Part shown: positions 8,471 to 17,473 of the stretch, piece by piece
How positions within the stretch are numbered: position 1 is the first letter of the stretch
How the letters are laid out: each line of letters begins with the position of its first letter
Assembly: GCA_025965275.1 (NCBI GenBank)
Contig: JAOPXG010000067.1
Coordinates: 1-33,676, forward strand
Direction of reading: 5' to 3'
DNA from: Nocardioides sp.
GTDB lineage: Bacteria; Actinomycetota; Actinomycetes; Propionibacteriales; Nocardioidaceae
Length of the DNA stretch: 33,676 bases
Notes under the pieces: model-generated
Databases searched by the model: none
Told to the model about the DNA's origin: nothing
The model's input: only the letters and a program-made list of their open reading frames with translations
Translations under genes and position numbers: made by a program

Positions 8471-10678
8471 TCAGCGGAAGCGGCGCAGCCGCAGGCTGTT
8501 CGCGACCACGAACACCGACGAGAGCGCCATCGCGGCGCCGGCGATCATCGGGTTGAGCAGACCGGCGGCCGCGAGCGGCAGGGCTGCCAGGTTGTAGGCG
8601 AAGGCCCAGAAGAGGTTGCCCTTGATGGTCGCCAGCGTGCGCCGGGAGAGTCGTACGGCGTCCGCCGCGACGCGCAGGTCTCCGCGCACCAGGGTCAGGT
8701 CGCTCGCCTCGATCGCCACGTCGGAGCCGGTGCCCATCGCGATGCCGAGGTCGGCCCGGGCCAGCGCGGCGGCGTCGTTGACGCCGTCGCCCACCATCGC
8801 GACCGCCCGCCCCTCGGCCTGGAGGCCGGAGACGACCGCGAGCTTGTCGGCGGGCAGCACCTCGGCGATCACCCGGTCGATGCCGACCTCGGCGGCCACG
8901 GCGCGCGCGGACCGCTCGTTGTCGCCGGTGAGCAGGATCGGCTCGAGCCCGAGGGCGCGAAGCTCGCGCACCGCCTCGGCCGAGGTCGGCTTGACGACGT
9001 CGGAGACGACCAGCACGCCGCGCGCCCGACCGCCCCAGCCGACGCAGACCGCCGTACGACCGGCCGCCTGCGCGCGTTCGAGCTCTGCCGTGAGCCCGCC
9101 CGGCAGGGTGAGGCCCGACTCGGTGAGCAGCCGCGGTCGTCCCACCACGACGTCGTGGCCGTCGACGACGCCGCGGGCACCGAGGCCCTCGACGTTGGCG
9201 AAGCCGGTGACGGGCGGCGGCGTCAGGTCCGCTGCCACCGCACGGCCGATCGGGTGCTCGGAGGCAGCCTCCACGGCCGCAGCCATCCGCCGTACGTCGT
9301 CGACGGACTCGCCGGCGGCGGGCACCACGTCGACGAGCGTCATCCGGCCGGTCGTCACGGTGCCGGTCTTGTCGAGGACGACCGTGTCGATGCGGCGGGT
9401 GCGCTCCAGGACCTCGGGGCCGCGGATCAGGATGCCGAGCTGGGCACCGCGGCCGGTGCCGACCATCAGGGCCGTCGGCGTCGCGAGGCCGAGCGCGCAG
9501 GGGCACGCGATGATCAGCACCGAGACCGCGGCCGTGAACGCCGCGGACGTCTCGACCCCGGCCCCCAGCCAGAACCCGAGGGTGCCGACCGCCAGTGCGA
9601 TGACCACGGGCACGAAGAACCCCGAGATCCGGTCCGCGAGGCGCTGGGCCTCGGCCTTGCCGTGCTGCGCCTCGTCGACCAGCCGCGCCATCTGCGCGAG
9701 CTGGGTGTCGGCCCCGACCCGCGTCGCGCGCACGACCAGGCGACCCCCGACGTTCACGGTCGCGCCCGACACCTCGGACCCGGGCCCGACCTCGACCGGC
9801 ACCGGCTCGCCGGTCAGCATCGAGGCGTCCACGGCCGACGTCCCCGACTGCACCACCCCGTCGGTGGCGATCTTCTCCCCCGGGCGTACGACGAACAGGT
9901 CGCCCACGACCAGACGGTCGGCGGGCGCGGGCTGCTCCACCCCGTCGCGCAGCAGGGTGACGTCCTTCGCACCCAGCTCGAGCAGCGCGCGCAGGGCCGA
10001 GCCGGCCTGTCTCTTCGAGCGCTTCTCGAACCAGCGCCCGGCGAGCAGGAAGGTCGTGACCCCTGCAGCGGCCTCGAGGTAGATGTTGTCGAGGCCGTCG
10101 GTGCGCTCGACGGTGAACCGGAACGCGTGGGTCATCCCGGGCGTGCCGGCGGTCCCCCAGAAGAGCGCGACCAGCGACCAGCCGAAGGCGGCGAGCACGC
10201 CGAGCGACACCAGCGTGTCCATCGTCGTCGTGCCGTGGCGCAGGTTCGTCCATGCGGCCCGGTGGAAGGGCCAGGCCCCCCACACGGCCACCGGCGCGGC
10301 CAGGGTCAGCGAGGCCCACTGCCAGTAGTCGAACTGGAGCGCCGGCACCATCGCCATCGCGATGACGGGCACGGTCAGCACGGCGGAGATCACCAGGCGC
10401 CGGCGCAGCGCGTCGAGCTCCGGGTCCCGGTCGTCCTCCGGCCGCTCGGCCTCGCGCCGGGGCAGCCGTGCGGCGTACCCGGCCGCGGCGACCGTGGCGA
10501 CGAGGTCGTCCGGCGTGACCGGGCCGGCGTACGTCACGCGCGCCCTCTCGGTGGCGTAGTTGACGGTGGCGCTGACCCCGTCGAGCTTGTTCAGCTTGCG
10601 CTCGATCCGGTTCGCGCAGGACGTGCACGTCATGCCGGTGATGTCGAGCTCGATGCTCGTGGGGGCAGCCATGGTCAT
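8471..10678 (-). CDS. copA: Copper-exporting P1B-type ATPase CopA
   Basis: A 735-residue heavy-metal ATPase that by family exports Cu(I). There is one N-terminal metal-binding domain with GMTCTSC (Cys18, Cys21), then membrane helices and the actuator motif LTGEP (289-292). The transmembrane metal-site motif ACPCALG has Cys392 and Cys394. The phosphorylation motif is DKTGT (Asp436), followed by SEHP (473-476) and a C-terminal [10 protein letters not shown]. The CPC motif and copper-operon context favour Cu(I). The start ATG overlaps the copZ stop as ATGA; a second ATG two codons in is possible. It is the last gene of the csoR-copZ-copA operon. Confidence 0.95.
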   Translation of the reverse strand: MTMAAPTSIELDITGMTCTSCANRIERKLNKLDGVSATVNYATERARVTYAGPVTPDDLVATVAAAGYAARLPRREAERPEDDRDPELDALRRRLVISAVLTVPVIAMAMVPALQFDYWQWASLTLAAPVAVWGAWPFHRAAWTNLRHGTTTMDTLVSLGVLAAFGWSLVALFWGTAGTPGMTHAFRFTVERTDGLDNIYLEAAAGVTTFLLAGRWFEKRSKRQAGSALRALLELGAKDVTLLRDGVEQPAPADRLVVGDLFVVRPGEKIATDGVVQSGTSAVDASMLTGEPVPVEVGPGSEVSGATVNVGGRLVVRATRVGADTQLAQMARLVDEAQHGKAEAQRLADRISGFFVPVVIALAVGTLGFWLGAGVETSAAFTAAVSVLIIACPCALGLATPTALMVGTGRGAQLGILIRGPEVLERTRRIDTVVLDKTGTVTTGRMTLVDVVPAAGESVDDVRRMAAAVEAASEHPIGRAVAADLTPPPVTGFANVEGLGARGVVDGHDVVVGRPRLLTESGLTLPGGLTAELERAQAAGRTAVCVGWGGRARGVLVVSDVVKPTSAEAVRELRALGLEPILLTGDNERSARAVAAEVGIDRVIAEVLPADKLAVVSGLQAEGRAVAMVGDGVNDAAALARADLGIAMGTGSDVAIEASDLTLVRGDLRVAADAVRLSRRTLATIKGNLFWAFAYNLAALPLAAAGLLNPMIAGAAMALSSVFVVANSLRLRRFR

Positions 10679-10890
10679 CGGGCCAGCGCGTAGCCCGCCT
10701 CGGCCACCGCCGCCTCGATGGCGGCGGGCTCCACGGGCGCGGTGCTGGTGACCACGACCTCGCCGGACTCGAGCGTCACGTCGACGGCGGAGACCTCGGG
10801 GATGTCGAGCAGCTCCTCGGTGACGGAGGCGACGCAGTGGCCGCAGGTCATGCCGCTCACCTGCCAGGTGCTGAGCGTGGGTCCGGTCAT
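10675..10890 (-). CDS. copZ: Copper chaperone CopZ (HMA domain)
   Basis: A 71-residue single heavy-metal-associated domain with the metal site GMTCGHC (Cys16 and Cys19) near the N-terminus, followed by the usual beta-alpha-beta pattern ending in [11 protein letters not shown]. It is expected to carry Cu(I) in the cytosol to CopA and possibly to CsoR. Its start overlaps the csoR stop (ATGA at 10887-10890) and its own stop overlaps the copA start (10675-10678), so the three proteins are translationally coupled. Confidence 0.93.
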   Translation of the reverse strand: MTGPTLSTWQVSGMTCGHCVASVTEELLDIPEVSAVDVTLESGEVVVTSTAPVEPAAIEAAVAEAGYALAR

Positions 10891-11180
10891 GACCGCACCA
10901 GCCGGGCGATCGCCTCGACGGCCTCGGAGACCTTCTCGCGAGCCTCGTCGTCGCCCGCGCGCGCGGCGTCGACCACGCAGTGGTTCATGTGCTCCTCGAG
11001 CAGGCCGATCGAGACGGCCTGCAGGGCCTTCGTCATCGCCGAGACCTGGGTCAGGATGTCGATGCAGTACTTCTCGTCCTCGACCATCCGTTGGAGACCG
11101 CGGGCCTGACCCTCGATGCGGCGCAGCCGCTTGAGATAGTCGTCCTTGCGGTGGATGTAGCCATGCTCGTGCTCCGCCAT
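10887..11180 (-). CDS. csoR: Copper-sensing transcriptional repressor CsoR
   Basis: A 97-residue helical repressor. The Cu(I) ligands align exactly with the family pattern: Cys39 in YCIDILTQ, His64 and Cys68 in HMNHC, matching the spacing of mycobacterial C36/H61/C65. The N-terminal basic helices ([16 protein letters not shown]) provide the DNA-binding surface. The product should repress its own operon until Cu(I) binds. The ATG at 11180 lies 8 bp from a perfect operator palindrome and lacks a strong ribosome-binding site, so the leader must be short. It is the first gene of csoR-copZ-copA. Confidence 0.95.
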   Translation of the reverse strand: MAEHEHGYIHRKDDYLKRLRRIEGQARGLQRMVEDEKYCIDILTQVSAMTKALQAVSIGLLEEHMNHCVVDAARAGDDEAREKVSEAVEAIARLVRS

Positions 11181-11188
11181 ATGGCGAG

Positions 11189-11207
11189 GATACCCCCAAG
11201 GGGTATC
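11189..11207. promoter_or_regulatory. CsoR operator
   Basis: GATACCCCCAAGGGGTATC is a perfect inverted repeat with 8-bp arms around CAA. It closely matches the known CsoR recognition sequence, GTATACCCC and GGGGTATAC half-sites with a short spacer. It lies 9-27 bp upstream of the csoR start, where bound repressor would block transcription of csoR-copZ-copA. Confidence 0.92.
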
Positions 11208-11221
11208 GTTTCAAGTCCTCG

Positions 11222-11407
11222 TCAGGACTCCTGGCGCGGCTCCGGTACGACGCCGAGGATCTGGTCGATCTCGTCGTCGGACAGATGATCGTCGGACTCG
11301 CTCGCCGCGATGATCAGATTGGTGGTGAGCTCCACCTCGCCTAGAAGATCGGAGTCCTCGAGGGTCACGTCGAACTGGTCGTGCACCTCATCACTCCCTA
11401 TACGCAT
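11222..11407 (-). CDS. Small acidic protein of unknown function
   Basis: A 61-residue protein (MRIGSDEVHDQFDVTLEDS...), strongly acidic, with a hydrophobic central helix (LTTNLIIAAS) and a second amphipathic helix (LSDDEIDQILGVV). I do not recognise a named family. The start at 11407 is chosen because AGGAGG (11417-11422) lies nine bases upstream; an ATG seven codons earlier overlaps that ribosome-binding site. It is transcribed in the same direction as csoR but ends 14 bp upstream of the CsoR operator, so it is probably outside the copper regulon. The ribosome-binding site and ordered helices make it a credible gene rather than noise. Confidence 0.72.
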   Translation of the reverse strand: MRIGSDEVHDQFDVTLEDSDLLGEVELTTNLIIAASESDDHLSDDEIDQILGVVPEPRQES

Positions 11408-11515
11408 ACGTTCGGACCTCCTCATCAACGCTCAGCGTGCCCGACGGTCACGGGCACCAAACACCGAAGGCCAAATCTGGCCCGGGTGGGCCATACGACC
11501 TCCCCCGAAATGACG

Positions 11516-11547
11516 AGGAGGCCCCACCCGTACGGGTAGGGCCTCCT
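11516..11547. terminator. Hairpin terminator downstream of cspA
   Basis: AGGAGGCCC (11516-11524) pairs with GGGCCTCCT (11539-11547). The centre ACCCGTACGGGT is itself palindromic, giving a nearly continuous stem with one mismatch. It starts 39 bp past the cspA stop on the minus strand. A U tract is absent, as is usual in high-GC actinobacteria. The rest of 11408-11586 shows no gene. Confidence 0.65.
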
Positions 11548-11586
11548 GGAAGACTCAGCAGCAGGTGCTCGAGCCTCCTTGCGCGA

Positions 11587-11790
11587 TCAGATGGCGCGAA
11601 CGTTCTCCGCCTGAGGACCCTTCGGGCCCTGCGTGACGTCGAACTCGACCTTCTGGTTCTCGTCGAGGGACTTGTAGCCCTGCGACTGGATCGCCGAGTA
11701 GTGCACGAAAACGTCGTCGCCGCCGTCCTCCTGCGCGATGAAGCCGAAACCCTTCTCGGCGTTGAACCACTTCACGGTGCCTTGAGCCAT
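11587..11790 (-). CDS. cspA: Cold-shock protein, CspA family
   Basis: A 67-residue cold-shock domain that binds single-stranded RNA and DNA and acts as an RNA chaperone. RNP1 is seen as KGFGFI and RNP2 as VFVHY, after the diagnostic [11 protein letters not shown] start. Length and sequence are typical of the small actinobacterial Csp proteins. The ATG follows AGGAG at nine-base spacing. A hairpin sits 28 bases upstream and a candidate promoter about 170 bp upstream, so the mRNA probably carries a long structured leader, as other csp mRNAs do. The paralogue cannot be assigned from one copy. Confidence 0.95.
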   Translation of the reverse strand: MAQGTVKWFNAEKGFGFIAQEDGGDDVFVHYSAIQSQGYKSLDENQKVEFDVTQGPKGPQAENVRAI

Positions 11791-11817
11791 TGCTCGTTAC
11801 TCCTATATGGGGCGAGA

Positions 11818-11836
11818 GGCCGTCACTTCGACGGCC
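11818..11836. promoter_or_regulatory. Hairpin in the cspA 5' leader
   Basis: GGCCGTC ACTTC GACGGCC is a perfect 7-bp stem with a 5-base loop, 28-46 bases upstream of the cspA start codon. In the mRNA it would lie just upstream of the ribosome-binding site, and it could be part of a temperature-responsive leader. The function is inferred. Confidence 0.5.
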
Positions 11837-11958
11837 CCGCAATAGATGCGGTGACACGTCGCTCCCACCCTGGATTGGCTACCACGAGAAGAAACGCCGT
11901 TGGATCACAAACTCCGCGGGCGTCAGACCTGCTGGAACTTGCACCTGTTGCGTGACAC

Positions 11959-11986
11959 AGGCTACCAATCTTCGGCCCCATGCCAA
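11959..11986 (-). promoter_or_regulatory. Candidate cspA promoter
   Basis: On the minus strand, TTGGCA (11986-11981) and TAGCCT (11964-11959) are separated by 16 bases, resembling -35 and -10 boxes of a primary sigma factor. Use of this promoter would give a leader of about 160 nt. The wider gap 11791-12173 holds no gene that I can support. Confidence 0.35.
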
Positions 11987-12070
11987 CATGCCAGGACAGG
12001 AAATCTCTTCCTCGCGGATGAAGGTTGCGCGTCAGGAGCGTGACGAGGCGGGAACTCAGGCCGGATTTCC

Positions 12071-12096
12071 GGCTCACCCGCACCGGGTGAGGAGCC
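12071..12096. other. Inverted repeat upstream of the metallophosphoesterase gene
   Basis: CTCACCCG CAC CGGGTGAG is a perfect 8-bp inverted repeat (12073-12091), extended by GG and CC pairs with a small bulge. It lies about 80 bp upstream of the GTG start at 12174 and about 25 bp upstream of a TATCCT that could be a -10 box (12121-12126). It may be an operator or a terminator; the sequence does not decide. Confidence 0.4.
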
Positions 12097-12173
12097 CGCG
12101 GATCGCGTCGTACGGCGCGCTATCCTGCGGGAAAGATCGCGTCGACACCGACCTCTCCTGGAAGGAGCCCGCG

Positions 12174-13493
12174 GTGCTCACTCGCAGGGCTCTCCTCGGC
12201 ACGTCGGCGACAGCAGCCGCGGCCCTGGGTCTCAACGCGGACGTCGCCCCCGCACTCGCGCGCACGCCGGTCGCGACGTTCGTCTCCACCCCCGACTTCT
12301 TCAACGGCGACGTCGGCGACCTGCGCGTGCTGCCGAACTACGACGGCGGCCCCAACTCGGTCAACAGCTCCTGGCTTGCCGCGATCGACAAGTGCCTGGC
12401 GGCCGTCGCGGCGCACCAGCCCGACGCCGTGTTCGTCGGCGGCGACCTCGTCGAAGGGCGATGGAACCTCGACAACACCGGCCGCCAGCTGTTCGGCCCC
12501 GTCAGCCAGGGCAGGGACGCGCGTTCCATCGCCGACTGCGAGTCGGCCGTGCAGCGCGCCGGCGACGTCTACTACGGCTTCTGGGGCAACCTCTTCTCCT
12601 CGCGCGGCCTGACCGTCTATCCCGCGGTCGGCGACCACGAGCTCCTCGACGACCGGCCGGCTCCGGACCAGAACGACGCCTGGTCGCCGTCCGGGCGCTA
12701 CCTCGCCGGTCACGAGAAGGGTGAGAAGGACAACCGCTACTTCCTGGTGCCGACCTGCAAGGACGCCTGGTCGCGCCACTTCACGACCGTCGGCGGCAAG
12801 CCGCGGTTCGCGAACCGCCCGGTCGGCACCGCGACCGGCAAGACGGCGTACGCCGTCGACATCGGCCCCAAGCTCACCCTGATCACCGTCGACGTGTTCC
12901 AGCACAACGACGACGGGGTCCGCCTCGGCGTGTTCGGCGGCCAGCTCTCCTGGCTACGACGCAACATCCGCGCGGCGAAGAAGGCCGGCCGGATCGTCAT
13001 CGTGCAGGGTCACATCCCGATCATCATGCCGGTGCGCAACGTCTCGTCGGGCATGCTCCACGTGCCCGAGGGGATGCAGTCGAAGCTGTACGCCGCGCTG
13101 GAGGAAGAGGGCGCCGACTTCTACTTCTGCGGCGAGGTGCACGACACCACCGTGCACCAGGACGGCAGCAACTCCGTCGTGCAGATCAGCCACGGCAGCA
13201 TCTTCCGCTACGCCTTCAACTACCTGGTCGGGAACGTCTACGCCGACGGCACCACCACGCTGGACTACTACGAGATGTCGGTCGAGGCGGCCAGTGCCGA
13301 GCAGACCCTGTGGTCGACCGACCGCAGGAAGTGGCAGCGCACCGAGCTGGTCTACGGCGACCCGGTGCGCCGCGGCCGGATCGTCACCCGCAACCGGGAG
13401 CTGATCAAGCACACCGCGAAGCTCGGCACCTACCACCCGGCCGACGATCCGTGGAAGTACGAGGGCACGCTGCACCCGGAGACCGTGATCTGA
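12174..13493 (+). CDS. Exported calcineurin-like metallophosphoesterase
   Basis: A 439-residue protein with a Tat-like signal: LTRRALLGTSATAAAAL followed by ALARTP, a probable cleavage region. Metal-binding motifs of the calcineurin-like fold are present in order: FVGGDLVEG, VGDHELLDD, QGHIPI and CGEVHDTTVH. The classical first DxH motif is not obvious. The substrate is unknown; by family it would hydrolyse phosphomonoesters or phosphodiesters outside the cytoplasm. The GTG at 12174 is chosen because GAAGGAG lies six bases upstream and it starts exactly at the signal peptide. It stands alone between cspA and rocD, with a GC-rich hairpin after its stop. No PHO box is seen upstream. Confidence 0.85.
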   Translation: MLTRRALLGTSATAAAALGLNADVAPALARTPVATFVSTPDFFNGDVGDLRVLPNYDGGPNSVNSSWLAAIDKCLAAVAAHQPDAVFVGGDLVEGRWNLDNTGRQLFGPVSQGRDARSIADCESAVQRAGDVYYGFWGNLFSSRGLTVYPAVGDHELLDDRPAPDQNDAWSPSGRYLAGHEKGEKDNRYFLVPTCKDAWSRHFTTVGGKPRFANRPVGTATGKTAYAVDIGPKLTLITVDVFQHNDDGVRLGVFGGQLSWLRRNIRAAKKAGRIVIVQGHIPIIMPVRNVSSGMLHVPEGMQSKLYAALEEEGADFYFCGEVHDTTVHQDGSNSVVQISHGSIFRYAFNYLVGNVYADGTTTLDYYEMSVEAASAEQTLWSTDRRKWQRTELVYGDPVRRGRIVTRNRELIKHTAKLGTYHPADDPWKYEGTLHPETVI

Positions 13494-13504
13494 CGGCCAC
13501 CCCT

Positions 13505-13521
13505 GGCGCCGGCCCGGCGCC
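13505..13521. terminator. Bidirectional terminator between the phosphoesterase gene and rocD
   Basis: GGCGCCGGCCCGGCGCC is a 17-base near-perfect palindrome lying 11 bp after the plus-strand stop and 26 bp after the minus-strand rocD stop. It fits a shared terminator for two convergent genes. No T tract is present on either side. Confidence 0.6.
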
Positions 13522-13547
13522 GGCGCGGTGGGTGTCGACGAGCGGTC

Positions 13548-14795
13548 CTACCCGACCGCGCTGTCCGCGAGGACCGACGTCAGCGCCTCGACGAGCAGGT
13601 CGATGTCGCCCTCGGTCGCCACGAGCGGGGGCGCGAAGCGCACCGTTGAGCCGTGCGCGTCCTTCGCGAGCACCCCGCGGGCGAGCAGGGCCTCACACAC
13701 CTCCCGACCGGTCATCAAGGCCGGATCGACGTCCACCCCGGCCCACAGCCCGCGCACCCGGACCGCCAGCAGCCCGGCACCGACGAGCGGCGTGAGCCCG
13801 CGCTCCAGTCGATCGCCGAGCTGACGCGCGCGTTCCTGGAACTCGCCGGTGGCGAGCATCTCGACGACCTCGTGGCCGATGGCCGCGGCCATGGGGTTCC
13901 CGCCGAAGGTGGACCCATGGGTGCCCGGCCGCACGACCCCGAGGACGTCGGCGTCCGCGGCGATCGCGGACACCGGGTAGAGACCACCGCCGAGCGCCTT
14001 GCCCAGGATGTAGACGTCCGGCACGACGTCTTCGTGGTCACACGCGAAGGTGCGCCCGGTCCGCGCGAGGCCGGACTGGATCTCGTCGGCGACCATGAGG
14101 ACGCCGCGCTCGGTGCAGAGCTCCCGGAGTCCGCGGAGGAAACCGGCCGGCGGCATCACGACACCACCCTCGCCCTGGACCGGCTCGAAGAGGACAGCGA
14201 CCACGGTGTCGTCGATGGCCTCGGCCACCGCGGCGAGGTCGCCGTACGGGACACTCACGAAGCCCGGAGTGAAGGGGCCGTAGTCGGCGGTCGCCTCGTC
14301 GTCGTCGGAGAAGCTCACGATCGTCGTCGTCCGGCCGTGGAAGTTGCCCTGCATCGTCACGATGGTCGCGGCGCCGGGCGTCACCCCCTTGACCTGGTAG
14401 CCCCACTTGCGACTCACCTTGATCGCGGTCTCGACCGCCTCGGCGCCGGAGTTCATCGGCAGCACCATCTGCTTGCCCGTGAGCCCGGCCAGGGCCTCCA
14501 CGAACGGGCCGAGCTGGTCGTTGTAGAACGCTCGGCTGGTCAGCGTGAGCCGCTGCAGCTGCTCGGTCGCCCGAGCCAGCAGACGCGGGTGACCGTGGCC
14601 GAAGTTCAACGCCGAGTAGCCCGCCAGGCAGTCCAGGTAGCGACGGCCCTCGACATCGGTGACCCAGGCGCCGCGGCCCTCGGCGACGACCACGGGCAAC
14701 GGGTGGTAGTTGTGCGCCGCATATCGCTCGGTCTGCTCGATGTGCGCGGACGAGGACCTGGCGACGTCACTCTCGGTTGTGGTCACGGTCTCCAC
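13548..14795 (-). CDS. rocD: Ornithine delta-aminotransferase (class III, PLP)
   Basis: A 415-residue class III aminotransferase. It by family converts ornithine and 2-oxoglutarate into glutamate-5-semialdehyde and glutamate. Conserved features are NFGHGHP (65-71), MNSGAEAVETAIK (114-126), NFHGRT (151-156), DEIQSGLARTG (237-247), the PLP-binding Lys266 in LGKALGGGLYPVSA, and THGSTFGGNP. This motif set is that of ornithine aminotransferase rather than acetylornithine or GABA aminotransferase. The start is GTG at 14795; GTG at 14786 is an alternative, and no ribosome-binding site decides between them. It is divergent from pruA, which oxidises its product. Confidence 0.88.
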   Translation of the reverse strand: METVTTTESDVARSSSAHIEQTERYAAHNYHPLPVVVAEGRGAWVTDVEGRRYLDCLAGYSALNFGHGHPRLLARATEQLQRLTLTSRAFYNDQLGPFVEALAGLTGKQMVLPMNSGAEAVETAIKVSRKWGYQVKGVTPGAATIVTMQGNFHGRTTTIVSFSDDDEATADYGPFTPGFVSVPYGDLAAVAEAIDDTVVAVLFEPVQGEGGVVMPPAGFLRGLRELCTERGVLMVADEIQSGLARTGRTFACDHEDVVPDVYILGKALGGGLYPVSAIAADADVLGVVRPGTHGSTFGGNPMAAAIGHEVVEMLATGEFQERARQLGDRLERGLTPLVGAGLLAVRVRGLWAGVDVDPALMTGREVCEALLARGVLAKDAHGSTVRFAPPLVATEGDIDLLVEALTSVLADSAVG

Positions 14796-14843
14796 CTCTC
14801 ACAGCGTGCTCGAGCGTCCGGGCGTGGTCCCGGCATCTCGACA

Positions 14844-14897
14844 AGTAGAACAATTTGTTCCAATATCTGTCAATAGCATTAGTCTGTAACAGATATT
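14844..14897. promoter_or_regulatory. rocD-pruA divergent promoter and operators
   Basis: This AT-rich stretch holds two inverted repeats: GAACAATTTGTTC (14848-14860), and AATATCTGT (14862-14870) paired with ACAGATATT (14889-14897). On the minus strand TTGACA (14873-14868) and TCTACT (14849-14844), 18 bp apart, form a good rocD promoter, with the first palindrome filling the spacer. TCTGTAAC at 14883-14890 recurs upstream of rpiR and in the 26.3-kb divergent region. The RpiR-type protein is the obvious candidate ligand, by inference. Confidence 0.7.
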
Positions 14898-14925
14898 TCG
14901 TCCTCCCAGGATGCCAGGAGCCCCC

Positions 14926-16554
<1,629 letters not shown>

Positions 16555-16563
16555 TCCCGCCGC

Positions 16564-16608
16564 GACTCTGTAACAAGAGTCACTTAACCTACTGAATCTT
16601 GGTAAAAT
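16564..16608 (+). promoter_or_regulatory. rpiR promoter with operator palindrome
   Basis: GACTCT GTAACA AGAGTC (16564-16581) is a perfect 6-bp inverted repeat. It contains TCTGTAACAAGAGT, which recurs with one change at 26304-26317. Downstream, TGG TAAAAT (16600-16608) is an extended -10 box. The ATG begins only three bases after it, so the rpiR message should be leaderless. The operator lies at about -45 to -30, suiting autoregulation. Confidence 0.7.
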
Positions 16609-16611
16609 TCA

Positions 16612-17469
16612 ATGATGAGTGAGATTCCGGGCGGCCATGCCTCCGTGCGCAAGCTGCTCATGTCCACCCTCGACGATCTGAGCAACGGCGAGCGCAAGGT
16701 CGCCCGAGCCCTGATGGCGCAGTACCCGACCGCCGGCCTGACCACCGTCGTCGACCTCGCGGAGATCTCCGGGGTGAGCCCGCCGACGGTCGTCCGCTTC
16801 GTGACCCGACTCGGCTTCACGGGGTTCCCGGCCTTCCAGCGCGCCCTCGTGCACGAGTTGAACGGCGAGCTGGGATCACCGCTGAAGCAGTACCCGGAGA
16901 AGGGCGGACCGTCGGCGCTGGGCATCCTGCACGAGACCCACGCCGCGTTCGCCGAGATGCTGCTGGCGTCCTACTCCGAGCTGCCCGAGTCCGAGTTCAA
17001 GAAGGCCGTCAAGCTCCTGTGCGACCCGGCTCGAGACATCCGGGTCACGGGTGGCCGGTTCAGCCGGTCGGTGGCCGACTACCTCGTCGCCCACCTGCGC
17101 CTGCTCAGGTCCGGTGTCCACGGGGTCGGCGCCGACGACGAGATCGACCGGCGCACGACCGTCGCCGATGCCGGACCGGGAACCGTGCTGGTGATCTACG
17201 ACTACCGCCGCTACACCGAGCAGAGCCTGCTGTTCTCGGAGCGGATGGCCGCGCGCGGCGCCGTGGTGTGCCTGATGACCGACAACTGGCTCTCGCCCAT
17301 CGCCAAGGTCGCCAGGGTGGTGCTACCGGCGCGCGTCGACTCGGCGTCGCCGTTCGACTCGCTCGTGGCCTCGATGGCCATCACCGAGAGCATCGTCGCC
17401 GGCGTCGCCGAACGCCTCGGCAGCGCCGGCGTGAGCCGGCTCGAACTCGTCGAGGATGCCGTCGACTGA
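16612..17469 (+). CDS. MurR/RpiR-family transcriptional regulator
   Basis: A 285-residue regulator. The N-terminal helix-turn-helix domain (about 1-80) shows LSNGERKVARALMAQYP and SGVSPPTVVRFVTRLGFTGF, the RpiR signature. The C-terminal half is a SIS domain (about 125-265), which in this family usually binds a phosphosugar or other small ligand: ITGGRFSRS-like (here VTGGRFSRS), LVIYDYRRYTEQ and CLMTDNW. The start is ATG 16612 or the adjacent ATG 16615, right behind an extended -10 box. It lies just downstream of pruA and is convergent with the livM end, four bases apart. It is the only regulator inside the catabolic island, so it probably controls all flanking operons. Confidence 0.9.
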   Translation: MMSEIPGGHASVRKLLMSTLDDLSNGERKVARALMAQYPTAGLTTVVDLAEISGVSPPTVVRFVTRLGFTGFPAFQRALVHELNGELGSPLKQYPEKGGPSALGILHETHAAFAEMLLASYSELPESEFKKAVKLLCDPARDIRVTGGRFSRSVADYLVAHLRLLRSGVHGVGADDEIDRRTTVADAGPGTVLVIYDYRRYTEQSLLFSERMAARGAVVCLMTDNWLSPIAKVARVVLPARVDSASPFDSLVASMAITESIVAGVAERLGSAGVSRLELVEDAVD

Positions 17470-17473
17470 CTCG

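Noticed and set aside
8616..10693. Long plus-strand frames opposite copA
   Set aside because: Low-complexity Ser/Arg/Thr composition opposite a protein with all P-type ATPase motifs marks them as shadows.
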